Part shown: in pieces, positions 32,301-41,800 of the stretch
Numbering within the stretch: the first letter of the stretch is position 1
How the letters are laid out: each line of letters begins with the position of its first letter
Assembly (NCBI GenBank): GCA_964495555.1
Contig: CAZBWA010000001.1
Coordinates: 1-64,000 of the forward strand
Reading direction: 5' to 3'
Origin: VGCC01 sp964495555
GTDB lineage: Bacteria > Actinomycetota > Actinomycetes > S36-B12
DNA: 64,000 nucleotides
Program-made: the position numbers and the translations under genes
Notes under the pieces: model-generated
What the model was told of the DNA's origin: nothing
The model's input: the letters and a program-made list of their open reading frames with translations, nothing else
Database searches by the model: none

Positions 32301-34262
32301 GTGAGGCGCTGGGTGGTCACCGCGGTCGTGGCGACCCTCGCCACGGTGGTCCCACCGACCCTGACGCCTGCAGGTGCGACGGAGGTGCCCGCGGCGGCGC
32401 CGGCGTCCTTCACCCTGCAGGGGTCCGGGTTCGGCCACGGGGTGGGCCTCTCCCAGTACGGCGCCCTGGCCATGGCCAAGGCGGGGTTCGACCCCGCATC
32501 GATCGCGACCTTCTACTACCCGGGCACCACGGTGGCCCCGGTCCCGGACGAGATGGACATCCGCGTCAATGTCGACTACCGGAAAACCGAGATCAGTGTG
32601 CGGAGTGAGCCGCTGGACCCCTCGGGTGGCGCCATCGACGTCACCGTGAACGGCGTCGCCACGCTCGGCGGGCCCACCGATGTCTTCCGTTTCACGAACG
32701 AGGGTGGTGCCGTGCGCGTAACGCGCCTCACCGGCGATGTACCGACGGATCTCGGCGTCGCACCCTCCGTGACCGTGCGATGGGCGGGGACCCGGGCACC
32801 GGGGCAGGCCGTCGGAGGACCGACCCTGCTCAACGTGGTGGGGCCTGCGCGCAACTTCGGGTCGCCGGGGCATCGGTATCGCTACGGGTATCTCGACATC
32901 TCGCCGAATGCCGGCGCTCTGAACGCCGTCAACGTCGTGCGCATGCATGACGAGTACCTCTACGGGATTGCGGAGGTGTCCAGTTCCTGGCCCGATGCCG
33001 CGATGCAGGTGCAGTCGATGGCAGCGCGCACCTATGCGCTCGCAAAGTTCGCCGCGGGGGTGCGCAAGGCATGCGACTGCCATGTGGACGATGGTGCGGG
33101 TCCGTACTCCGACCAGATGTTTGCCGGATACGCAAAGGAATCGGGCCCGGGAGGTGAGAGGTGGGTCGGCGCCGTGAATGCCACCCAGTCTGGATCGACC
33201 GCCGGCAACGCGATCCTGCACAACGGACAACCGATCACCGCCTTCTACTCCTCGTCCAACGGCGGCTTCACCCACGCCAGTCGGGATGCGTGGGGTGGCG
33301 ATCGCCCGTACGCCCAGGTCGTGCCGGACCCGTGGTCACTCACCGAGGACAACCCGAATCGCAGCTGGTCGGTCACCGTCCCGCAGCAACGCATCGCGGC
33401 GGCCTTCGGCGTCGGGGAGGTGCGCGCCCTGACGATTGCGGAGCGATACGCCTCCGGGGTTCCCAAGGCGGTGATCGCGACGCTCCCGGATGGCACGCAG
33501 GCCTCCCGCAGCGGTGCGACCCTGCAGCGGGCACTGCGCTTGAAGTCGCCGTACATCCAGTCCATCGACGGAGTCGTGGGCGCCCCCCTGTCCGATCCCG
33601 GGGCTCCGGCGCCGCCGAGCGTTGCCCCGGCGCCCGCACCGCCGGTCGAGCCCGCGCCCGTCTACGAGACGGAGGTACGCCTCGCCGCCGGTCCGGCCGT
33701 GGAAGCCCCCGCGCTGGAAGCCCTCGAACTCCGGGCGCGCGTGACGCCGGCGAAGAAAGGCCGAGTGGTGTGGCGCCAGCAACTGGTCGGCGAGGAGTGG
33801 ATCACGATCGACACGGCGCGCACGGACCGCCGAGGGCGCGTCGTGTTCACGACGAGGAAGCCGTGGCCCCCGGGGTCCGCCTCGACCGAGCGTCTGCTCG
33901 TCGTCCGCCAGGGGGCTCCCATCGGTGTCAGCGAGCAGATGACGGTCTCTGTCATCCCGAGCGTCGCGCCGCGCACCGTGACGCTCACCACCCCGACCGC
34001 GATCACCGTGGCGGCGGGGGACCGGGTCGAGATCGCCGCCCGGGTCCGCCCGAAGCAGCCGGGACTCCTCGTCCTCCGCCAGGGCCTGACGGATGGACAG
34101 TGGACGACGCTGGAACGGGCTCGCACCGATGACCGTGGGCGCGTGCGCTTCGTGATCCGGAAGGCCAAGCCTGCGGGCGCCACCTACACCTATCGGCTTG
34201 TGGTGATCGAGCGCAGACAGGCGGCCGGAGCGAGCCCGGAGATCACTCTCACCGTCCAGTAG
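32301..34262 (+). CDS. secreted SpoIID/LytB-domain protein
   Basis: 653 residues. Signal peptide ~1-28 ending in a PAGAT-type site; SpoIID domain follows with GSGFGHGVGLSQYGA, YLYGIAEVSSSWPDAAMQVQ, AARTYAL and FYSSSNGG motifs. In Bacillus SpoIID is a lytic transglycosylase acting on denuded glycan; activity here is inferred. The C-terminus has two Ig-like repeats of ~90 residues (~450-545 and ~550-653), each with a W-x-T-I/L-x-x-A-R-T-D-x-R-G-R-V pattern, probably wall-binding. GTG at 32301 chosen for the GGAGGG site 6 nt upstream and the signal peptide. Confidence 0.9.
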   Translation: MRRWVVTAVVATLATVVPPTLTPAGATEVPAAAPASFTLQGSGFGHGVGLSQYGALAMAKAGFDPASIATFYYPGTTVAPVPDEMDIRVNVDYRKTEISVRSEPLDPSGGAIDVTVNGVATLGGPTDVFRFTNEGGAVRVTRLTGDVPTDLGVAPSVTVRWAGTRAPGQAVGGPTLLNVVGPARNFGSPGHRYRYGYLDISPNAGALNAVNVVRMHDEYLYGIAEVSSSWPDAAMQVQSMAARTYALAKFAAGVRKACDCHVDDGAGPYSDQMFAGYAKESGPGGERWVGAVNATQSGSTAGNAILHNGQPITAFYSSSNGGFTHASRDAWGGDRPYAQVVPDPWSLTEDNPNRSWSVTVPQQRIAAAFGVGEVRALTIAERYASGVPKAVIATLPDGTQASRSGATLQRALRLKSPYIQSIDGVVGAPLSDPGAPAPPSVAPAPAPPVEPAPVYETEVRLAAGPAVEAPALEALELRARVTPAKKGRVVWRQQLVGEEWITIDTARTDRRGRVVFTTRKPWPPGSASTERLLVVRQGAPIGVSEQMTVSVIPSVAPRTVTLTTPTAITVAAGDRVEIAARVRPKQPGLLVLRQGLTDGQWTTLERARTDDRGRVRFVIRKAKPAGATYTYRLVVIERRQAAGASPEITLTVQ

Positions 34263-34265
34263 CCC

Positions 34266-34901
34266 TCACGGCACATATATATGCGTGACTCCCTCGCGCT
34301 CGACGTCGACGGCATCGACCGTCTCTGCGAGGAGGACGCTGGCACCGGAGACCAGGGGCACGAGGAGTGGGATCACCGGGTTGCCGGGGAGGGCGAGGAG
34401 GCGATCGCCCGGGCCCACGCCGAGCTCAGCTGCTACGTCGCGAGCCGTGTCGAGGGGTGCGTACGACTCCGGTGACGGGATCACGAGGGCGTCCGGCTGC
34501 GACCGCACCAGATCGGTGACATCGTCGACGCCGGCGGGGAGATCGTGCGTGATCGCGAGTCCCCAGGGATGGAGCGAGACGGCCCAGCTCCCCGACGAGG
34601 CCTCGGTCACGTTCTCTCCGACGACGACCAGGTCGGCGTCCTCTCTGAGGGTGAGCATGCGTCCCGACACCCAGACCCCGCCCTGCCAGACGGGCAGCTG
34701 CCAGTGCCAGGGGAGATCGAGGTGGACCCGGGGCCCCGCGTCGAGTTCGAGGCTGAGTGCATTGGCTACCTTCGCAACCGACGTGGTCAGTGTGGCCGTC
34801 GACAACTCGATACGCACGTCATCCTGCATCCACGTCACCAGGGGCTTGTCGCGATCGACTCGCCGCGTGAGAAGTGACCAGACGTCGGACATGCTCCCCA
34901 T
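34266..34901 (-). CDS. TIGR03089 family protein
   Basis: 211-residue actinobacterial protein of the TIGR03089 family, related to the N-terminal part of acyl-adenylating enzymes but far too short to hold their active site. No AMP-binding signature is visible. Its location beside an LCP gene and a mannose-1-phosphate guanylyltransferase is conserved in mycobacteria and streptomycetes. ATG at 34901 or an in-frame ATG at 34892. Function unknown. Confidence 0.85.
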   Translation of the reverse strand: MGSMSDVWSLLTRRVDRDKPLVTWMQDDVRIELSTATLTTSVAKVANALSLELDAGPRVHLDLPWHWQLPVWQGGVWVSGRMLTLREDADLVVVGENVTEASSGSWAVSLHPWGLAITHDLPAGVDDVTDLVRSQPDALVIPSPESYAPLDTARDVAAELGVGPGDRLLALPGNPVIPLLVPLVSGASVLLAETVDAVDVEREGVTHIYVP

Positions 34902-34935
34902 GCTCCCACCCGACTCCGTATGGCAGGCTGCTGGC

Positions 34936-36012
34936 GTGACAGAGGCGATCCTGCTCGTCGGTGGTCAGGGGACGCGACTTCGTCCGTTGACCATGAGCAC
35001 GCCGAAGCCCATGCTTCCCGTTGCGGGGGTTCCCTTCACCGTGCACCAGATCACGCGTGCGCGTGACGCAGGTGTCTCCCGCATCGTGCTGGCGACGAGC
35101 TACCGCTCGGAGGTTTTCCGGGAATTCCTGGAGGACGCCGACCTCGGTATCGAGGTGGTCATCGCCACGGAGGAGGAGCCCCTCGGCACGGGCGGTGCCA
35201 TCCGTCATGCGCTTCCCCACCTGCGCAGCTCCGGCAACGATCCGGTCGTCGTCTTCAACGGTGACGTATTGACCGGGGTGGACATCGCCGGACTCGTCGC
35301 CCACCACGTACGCACCGACAGCGACGTCACCCTGTATCTGACCCCGGTGCCGGATCCGCGCGCCTACGGACTCGTGCCGACGGATTCCGACGGCAGGGTC
35401 ACGGCCTTCCTGGAGAAGCCGCAGACGCCGGAGGAGATCGTCACGGATCAGATCAATGCGGGCTGCTACGTCTTCCGCTCCTCGGTCATCGAATCGATCC
35501 CCGACGGGCGTCCCGTCTCCGTCGAGCGCGAGACGTTCCCGGGTCTGCTGGCGGAGGGCCGGATGGTCACCGGCGTCGTCGATCGTGGGTATTGGCTCGA
35601 CCTCGGGACTCCGCTCGCATTCGCGCAGGGAAGTCGCGACCTCGTCCTCGGTCGGGCACCCTCACCTGCGGTGACGGACCCGGGGGAGCAGCGGATACTG
35701 GCGGGCGCGCAGGTGGATTCGACGGCACGCGTGATCGGCGGCACCACCATCGGTCGGAATGCACGCGTCGATGCGGGCGCGGTCGTGGACGGCAGCGTCG
35801 TCTTCGACGATGCCCATATCCGTGCCGGCGCACGCGTCCGCGACTCGATCGTCGGCCGGGGGGCAATCATCGGGTCGGACACCGTGATCTCGGGCGCCGT
35901 CATCGGTGATGGGGCGCATGTGGGCGCCGGCAACGAGCTCCTGGACGGTGTGCGGGTCTGGCCGGGGGCGCACCTCGCGGACGGGACCGTCCGCTTTTCC
36001 TCCGATTCCTAG
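34936..36012 (+). CDS. manC: mannose-1-phosphate guanylyltransferase-type nucleotidyltransferase
   Basis: 358 residues. Nucleotidyltransferase domain ~1-235: ILLVGGQGTRLRPLT with downstream KPMLPVAG, the VVFNGDVL metal Asp, the FLEKP motif and INAGCYVF; then a left-handed beta-helix of hexapeptide repeats (~245-350). Makes GDP-mannose (or another NDP-sugar) from sugar-1-phosphate. The homologue in the same place in M. tuberculosis (Rv3264c) is a mannose-1-phosphate guanylyltransferase. GTG at 34936 follows CAGGCT by 6 nt. With the phosphomannomutase and ManA downstream it completes fructose-6-P to GDP-mannose. Confidence 0.9.
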   Translation: MTEAILLVGGQGTRLRPLTMSTPKPMLPVAGVPFTVHQITRARDAGVSRIVLATSYRSEVFREFLEDADLGIEVVIATEEEPLGTGGAIRHALPHLRSSGNDPVVVFNGDVLTGVDIAGLVAHHVRTDSDVTLYLTPVPDPRAYGLVPTDSDGRVTAFLEKPQTPEEIVTDQINAGCYVFRSSVIESIPDGRPVSVERETFPGLLAEGRMVTGVVDRGYWLDLGTPLAFAQGSRDLVLGRAPSPAVTDPGEQRILAGAQVDSTARVIGGTTIGRNARVDAGAVVDGSVVFDDAHIRAGARVRDSIVGRGAIIGSDTVISGAVIGDGAHVGAGNELLDGVRVWPGAHLADGTVRFSSDS

Positions 36013-37349
36013 ATCAGGAACTCGCGGGGGTCGCCGTCGGGCCGCGGCGCGGCGGGCGCGGCCGGATAACCGATCGCCACAGCGCCGAGGGGTAGCACCG
36101 TCGTAGGCAACCCGAGGCTCGCACGGATGACATCCGGGGCGAAGATCGACGAACCGATCCATGCGGATCCGAGTCCCTGGTTCGCCAGCGACACCATCAG
36201 GTTCTGCATGGCCGCGCCTCCGGCGACGAGGAACATCTCGCGCTCCGCCTGGCGTCGGCGATCATCGGGGTAGTCGTGGGCCGCCCCGTCGAGCTCGAGG
36301 AAGCCCCAGATGACGACGGGCGCAGTCCGCAGGATGTCCCCGCGTCGGATCCGGGCCTCGATGTCCATCACCCCGGGGGTTGCCTCGAGGTCGGCACGCC
36401 ATGCGGCCGCTAGCGCGTCGAGGAGTCGGGCACGTCCGTCGTCCCTGCGCTGGATGTGGAAGCGCCATGGCGTGCTGTGGTGCGGCGCGGGTGCGGTGAT
36501 GGCGGCCCGCAGGGCTTCGTCGAGACTGCTCTGGGGAACCTCCGCATCGGTGAATGCGCGCACGGTGCGGCGTTGGTGCACAGCGGTACGACGTGCCTCT
36601 GCAACTCCTAAGGAGAACATGTCCTCCTGGGGGGGACGAATGAGGTCTCGCGCGGGCGTATCGACATCGTGTGTCACGTACGCATCCAGCCCGCGTACCA
36701 CGGCCACCGGTGCGGATCGCGTCTTTCCAGTGGCGAGATCGGCGGCCGAGGCGATTTCGTCGGCGATCGCGATCACGGTCATCTCCAAGGTCCTCCCGAA
36801 GGGGTCGATCCTTCCCGTGTGATCGTCGAGTGGCCTCACTCCCGCTGCGCCGATCGCGACATCCGTGACACCTAGGCGCCACGGACGGCCCATGGTGTCG
36901 GTGATCACCACACCCAGGACCGTCCCGAGTTCGTCGCGGAGCTCGCGAGCGAGGTCTCGGGCGGACGCGTCGGGATCCTCGGGGAGGAGGACGACCGTCC
37001 CGTCCTCGGTATTGCTCGCATCGATCCCGGCAGCCGCCAGCACGAATCCATGATGGGTCTGGACGATGCGTGTCATTCCTCGGGGCGTGGCCCAGGCCGC
37101 GACAGTGCGCACGGATTCCCGGTCGATCCACTCCTCGCGACTGACCGCCGGGACGACGCGTCCCTCCACTTTGGCGACGACTTTGCTCGTGACGACGACG
37201 ATGTCCCCATCCCGCGTGCCAAGCGAGCCATCACTCCACGCGACATCGCGCAGATGCGGGGCGATCAAGCGGACGAGATTGTCACCCTCGGCGAAGGAGT
37301 GGTCCAGCGGGACGGAGACGACCTCGATGCGGTGAGCGTCACCGGACAC
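36009..37349 (-). CDS. fbiB: F420:glutamyl ligase with C-terminal nitroreductase domain (FbiB)
   Basis: Adds the glutamate tail to coenzyme F420 and, through its C-domain, reduces the dehydro-F420 precursor. 446 residues: CofE domain ~8-245 with GDIVVVTSKVVAKVEGR, ASNTEDGTVVLLP and TDTMGRPWRLGVTDVAIGAAG; nitroreductase FMN domain ~255-440 with RRTVRAFTDAEVP and HHSTPWRF. Start uncertain: the GTG at 37349 (VSGDAHRIEV) overlaps the cofD stop by 11 nt and fits family length; ATGs at 37376 and 37397 are alternatives. Confidence 0.93.
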   Translation of the reverse strand: MSGDAHRIEVVSVPLDHSFAEGDNLVRLIAPHLRDVAWSDGSLGTRDGDIVVVTSKVVAKVEGRVVPAVSREEWIDRESVRTVAAWATPRGMTRIVQTHHGFVLAAAGIDASNTEDGTVVLLPEDPDASARDLARELRDELGTVLGVVITDTMGRPWRLGVTDVAIGAAGVRPLDDHTGRIDPFGRTLEMTVIAIADEIASAADLATGKTRSAPVAVVRGLDAYVTHDVDTPARDLIRPPQEDMFSLGVAEARRTAVHQRRTVRAFTDAEVPQSSLDEALRAAITAPAPHHSTPWRFHIQRRDDGRARLLDALAAAWRADLEATPGVMDIEARIRRGDILRTAPVVIWGFLELDGAAHDYPDDRRRQAEREMFLVAGGAAMQNLMVSLANQGLGSAWIGSSIFAPDVIRASLGLPTTVLPLGAVAIGYPAAPAAPRPDGDPREFLI

Positions 37350-38343
37350 GGGGTCCGGCCAGTCCGAGTGCCGCATCCGCCATGCGTGCCGTGGCATCCG
37401 GATCGGTCATGAGGAGGGGAACGGCGGCGCACGCGATCCCTCGTTCCTCGATCGGGGCGACCTCGTCTGCATCGACCGTGTCGACGAGCCACGCATCGAT
37501 GATTCCCCCGTCACGACGTGCGCCGTAGTGCAGGGCAACCCCCGAAGCGGTGGTGGGGACCCCGATCGCACGGAGGCACGCGTCCGCCATACCGCGCACG
37601 GGTGCCCCGCCGATGATCGGCGACAGTCCGACGACCGGCGCCGCGGTCTGTCGCACCGCGTCCCGGATACCGGGGACCGCGAGGATCGTGCCGATCGACA
37701 CGACCGGATTGCTGGGGGAGAGCAGGACGATGTCTGCCTCCGCGAGCGCCTCGAGGACTCCGGGAGCAGGACGTGCCTCATCGATCCCCACGATGGTGAA
37801 CCCGTGGGCAGGGAGGGTTGCGCGATGGCGGATCCACCACTCCTGGAAGTGGATCGCCACCCGGATCGGTCCGTCGTCTCCGGCGGTGCCATCGGGATCG
37901 TCGACGATCACGTGCGTCTCGGCGCGGTCATCGGACATCGGGAGGAGCGTGACTCCGGGTTGCCATCGATGGCAGAGAGCCGCCGTCACATCGCTGAGCG
38001 AATACCCGGCATTGAGCGATGTCGTGCGGACCAGGTGGGTGGCGATGTCGCGATCACCGAGACCGAACCACGTGGGCTCGACCCCGTAGGCCGCCAGTTC
38101 CTCCTTCGCATGGAACGTCTCGGCCTCGCGTCCCCATCCGCGTTCGGAACTCACGCCTCCGCCCAGGGTGTACATGAGGGAGTCGAGGTCGGGACAGACG
38201 CGCAGCCCGTGGACCCAGATGTCGTCGCCCGTGTTGCCGATCACGGTGATCTCGACGTCGGATTCGGCGACGAGGTGCCGCACGCCGAGGCAGAAGCGCG
38301 CCCCGCCCATGCCGCCGGCAAGCACCGTGATCCGCGTCGTCAT
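37339..38343 (-). CDS. fbiA: phospho(enol)pyruvyl/2-phospholactate transferase FbiA (CofD)
   Basis: Joins the activated three-carbon unit to Fo, forming dehydro-F420-0 (or F420-0). 334 residues: TVLAGGMGGARF at the N-terminus, VIGNTGDDIWVHGLRVCPDLDSLMYTL, DRDIATHLVRT and SPSNPVVSIGTIL, all CofD hallmarks. ATG at 38343, with CAGGAT ending 6 nt upstream. Overlaps fbiB, so the two F420 steps are coupled. Confidence 0.95.
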   Translation of the reverse strand: MTTRITVLAGGMGGARFCLGVRHLVAESDVEITVIGNTGDDIWVHGLRVCPDLDSLMYTLGGGVSSERGWGREAETFHAKEELAAYGVEPTWFGLGDRDIATHLVRTTSLNAGYSLSDVTAALCHRWQPGVTLLPMSDDRAETHVIVDDPDGTAGDDGPIRVAIHFQEWWIRHRATLPAHGFTIVGIDEARPAPGVLEALAEADIVLLSPSNPVVSIGTILAVPGIRDAVRQTAAPVVGLSPIIGGAPVRGMADACLRAIGVPTTASGVALHYGARRDGGIIDAWLVDTVDADEVAPIEERGIACAAVPLLMTDPDATARMADAALGLAGPRVR

Positions 38344-38442
38344 CGCGGCATCCTGTCACGATCACGGGGCGGGGATGTGTGCTGGATCCGCCCCTCGAAG
38401 CGGCCATTTCACGAGAAAACGTCCGATTTCCGTCGATCGGGC

Positions 38443-38471
38443 TTGACGTGGGGGAATGACATCGTTGTAAT
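38443..38471 (+). promoter_or_regulatory. promoter upstream of whiB
   Basis: TTGACG (38443-38448) and TGTAAT (38466-38471) are separated by 17 nt, giving a sigma-70-type promoter with a ~35-40 nt leader. An overlapping TAATAC at 38468-38473 is an alternative -10. This is one of few clear -35/-10 pairs in the window. Confidence 0.5.
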
Positions 38472-38514
38472 ACTCCCTGGATACGCACGGACGTGGGTCG
38501 AGGAGGTCCATCGC

Positions 38515-38778
38515 GTGAGCGACAATCTTGCGTTTCTGCCGCTGTCCGATGTTGAGGAACTGGCATGGCAGGAGCGAGCTCTCTGCGCTCAAACCGACCC
38601 CGAGGCGTTCTTCCCCGAGAAGGGCGGCAGCACCCGTGAAGCCAAGCGCGTCTGCCTCTCCTGCGAAGTCCGGGTGGAGTGCCTCGAGTATGCGCTGGAG
38701 AACGACGAGCGATTCGGAATCTGGGGTGGATTGTCCGAGCGCGAGCGGCGCAGACTGAAGAAGCGCGCAATCTCCTAG
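38515..38778 (+). CDS. whiB2: WhiB family iron-sulfur transcription factor (WhiB2-like)
   Basis: 87-residue WhiB protein. Four cluster-binding cysteines are Cys24, Cys47, Cys50 and Cys56 (C-x22-C-x2-C-x5-C), followed by the GIWGG turn (68-72) and the basic RERRRLKKR tail. It binds a 4Fe-4S cluster and usually works with the primary sigma factor; WhiB2/WhmD types control septation and cell division. The GTG at 38515 has AGGAGG at 38501-38506. Located between F420 genes and DUF3499, as in M. tuberculosis whiB2. A short hairpin follows the gene. Confidence 0.95.
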   Translation: MSDNLAFLPLSDVEELAWQERALCAQTDPEAFFPEKGGSTREAKRVCLSCEVRVECLEYALENDERFGIWGGLSERERRRLKKRAIS

Positions 38779-38786
38779 TCGCCCGG

Positions 38787-38804
38787 GGTCCGGGTTTTCG
38801 GACC
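38787..38804 (+). terminator. hairpin between whiB and the large glycosyltransferase gene
   Basis: GGTCCG (38787-38792) pairs with CGGACC (38799-38804) around a GGTTTT loop, 8 nt after the whiB stop. No U-tract; the next gene's -10 starts 2 nt later. Confidence 0.45.
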
Positions 38805-38805
38805 G

Positions 38806-38811
38806 TACAGT
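38806..38811 (+). promoter_or_regulatory. -10 element (TACAGT) of leaderless large glycosyltransferase gene
   Basis: TACAGT ends 6 nt before the GTG at 38818 and directly follows the whiB hairpin. Confidence 0.55.
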
Positions 38812-38817
38812 GGGTAG

Positions 38818-41800
38818 GTGACCGAGTCGCTCGAGTGGTTCGTCGCGGATGACGACCTCGATCTCGATGACGATCCTGATCTCGATATCCCGCGACGTCG
38901 ACACTGGGTCAACGCCGTCATTGTGGCCCACGATGGCGCCACCTGGCTGCCTGCGGTTCTCACGAAGATCGCAGAGCAGATCCGCCCACCGGACGCCATC
39001 GTCGGAGTGGACAACGCCTCCGGCGATGACAGCGCCCGCCTCCTGCGGGACTCCCTGACCGCTGCCCGCGTCCTGGAGACGGGCATCAACGCCGGGTTCG
39101 GCGGTGCGGTCGACGAGGGACTGCGATTGATCGGGGAATGGGACCTCCCTGACGACGTCGTGGAATGGATCTGGCTGTTGCACGATGACAGTGCCCCCGA
39201 TGCCGACTGCCTGGACAAGCTCCTGCTCACCGCGGACATGTTCCCCTCGGCGGCGATCCTCGGACCCAAGATCCTGGGGTGGCACGACCGCCGCCTGCTG
39301 CTTGAGGTGGGTGTCACCGTGGACTCCGACGGCAGGCGTGTCACGGGTCTCGAGCGACGCGAGCACGATCAGGGTCAACACGATGGGGCGCGAGACGTGC
39401 TCGCGGTCAGCACGGCGGGGATGCTCGTGCGACGCGACGTGTTCCAGGAGCTCCAGGGATTCGACCCGTATCTCCCCCTGTTCCGGGACGATCTGGACCT
39501 CTGCTGGCGGGCGTGGCGTCGGGGTCACCGCGTCATGATCGCCCCGGATGCAGTCATCCATCACCGCGAGGCATCGGCGCACGCCCGTCGACGCGGTGAC
39601 GACCATCCCCATCGCGACGACCGCGAGGCAGCCGCCCACCTCCTCCTCGCGCACGCCAATCGCATCGTCGCGCCGCTCGTCGCTCTACGTCTCCTCGTGG
39701 GCAGCGCGATCCGATCATCGGTCTACCTCCTCGGCAAGGACGTGCGCTCTGCGCGCGACGAGGTCACGGCCGTGGCGCGCGTGGCCTTCCATCCAGGGCG
39801 ACTCCACGCGTCGCGGATTCTGGCGCGCGAGGGTGCGACGGAACCCGCGTCGGTGGTCCGCCACCTGCGACCCACGACCTGGGACCAGGTTCGCGGTGTC
39901 GCGGAGGCGGTCGGCGGCTACCTGACCACGAGTAGTTCCGCACTGAGTCCGAGTGTCAGCGCTCTGGAGAGCGTGGATGAGTCAGCGGCCTACCTGCCGG
40001 ACGACTCCTCGGGTCGTCTTCGTCGCGTTCTGCTCAAGCCGAGCGTCCTGCTGACACTCGCGCTGGTCATGATCGCGATCGCAGCGACGAGGACTCTCTG
40101 GTTCGGTGCTGGCGTGATCCAGGGGGGCGCGCTGCTCCCCGCGCCCCCGGGGGCATCGGATCTGTGGTCCACGTACGTCGAGGCATGGCACGACGTCGGA
40201 CCCGGATCCACGACCCCGTCGCCCCCGTACCTGATCGTCCTCGCGGTGCTCGCGACCGTGCTCCTCGGTAAGGCGCCCTGGGCCATCGCCGTGGTTCTGA
40301 TGCTCGCCGTGCCCCTGGCCGGATGGTCGGCCTACATCGCATCGCGGGACATGGTGCCCTCGAAAATCACCCGCGCGTGGATGGCTGCGGCGTACGCACT
40401 CCTTCCCGCGATGACGGGCGCCGTCGCATCCGGACGAATAGGGACGACGATCGCTGCCATCGCGCTGCCCTTCGCGATCCGATCACTCTGGCGGCTCACG
40501 ACACCGCGCGGATCCCTGCGTCGTGCGGCAGGCACGGCCCTGATCATCAGCATCGTTCTCGCGGCCGTGCCCGCGATGTGGATCGTCCTCGTTGCGGCGA
40601 CCGTGCTCCTGACCCTGCGACGGGTGTCGCGCCAGGTAGCCGTACGGCTCACCCTCGCCCTCGCTGTTCCCCTCGTCGTACTCATGCCGTGGACGTGGTA
40701 CCTCGTCACCCACCCTGCTCTGTTCCTGCTCGAGCCCGGCCTCCCGCGTGACTCGTTGATTGATCCGGAGCTCGCACCCCTCGATGTCATCGCCCTCCAC
40801 CCCGGTGGGCCGGGCATGACCCCGCTCTGGGTGACCGGAGGCATCGTCCTGGGCGGCGTCCTCGCGCTGCTGCGGCGCGACACGCTTCGCCTGGTCGGGG
40901 CGTGGTGGATCATCGGCATGCTCGCGCTGGCGGTCGGGATCGCGCAGTCCCTGGTGACGGTCGTCCCGCCGGGATACTCCGCCGCGATCGCGCCCTGGCC
41001 TGGGCCCGCGACCTTGGTCTGGGGTCTAGCGCTCATCTCCGCGTGCGGGGTCGCAGTCGGGGGCCTCCGTGAACGTTTCGTCGGCTCGAGCTTCACCATC
41101 TGGCAGCCGATCGCGGTGCTCGCGGTCATCGGTGCGATTGCTGCACCGATCGTGAGTGCGGTGTGGTGGGTGCCCGCGCGTGACCTCGCGGTGGCGCGAG
41201 CGCCGGAGTCGCCTCTTCCTGCATTCGTCGTCGCGGAGGCGGCGAGCCCTCAGGCCCCGCGCTCACTCGTCCTCGCGAGTTCGCGTGCCGGGGCGGTGGG
41301 GTATTCGCTCGTCAACGGATCGGGGGAGATGCTCGGAGATGCGGAGACCCTGCCTCCGGCCGATGTCTGGGACACCTTCAATCAATACGTCGGGTGGATG
41401 GTCTCGGGCCGTGGAGGTCCCGAGGTCCCGGCGATCGCGTCGTACGGCGTGCGTTATGTCGTGCTCGATCGTGGATCGACCTCCGATCTCGTGCAGACCC
41501 TCGATTCCGAGCCTGGCCTGCGGCGCCTGTCCAGTGCCGACGACGCGGTCCTCTGGCGCATCGCCGGGGTCACATCACGTGCGCGCGTCGTGGCCGAGGG
41601 CGCGGAGTCGCCGATGGGTCTGGTGAGCCCGGACGTCGTCGGTGTGGATCCGTACATCGACCAAGCGCTCCCCGAGGGTTCGGGTCAGCGTGTGATCGTT
41701 GTGGGCGCGACCCAAGATTCCGGATGGCGCGCGACGTCGAATGGTGTGGCACTGACACCCGTCATCGCCCCCGAGCCCGTCGCCTGGTCCGCCGCGTTTC

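Noticed and set aside
32281..32304. Seven-codon leader peptide gene before the SpoIID-like gene
   Set aside because: Too short to support as a gene; mentioned only as a possible coupling element.
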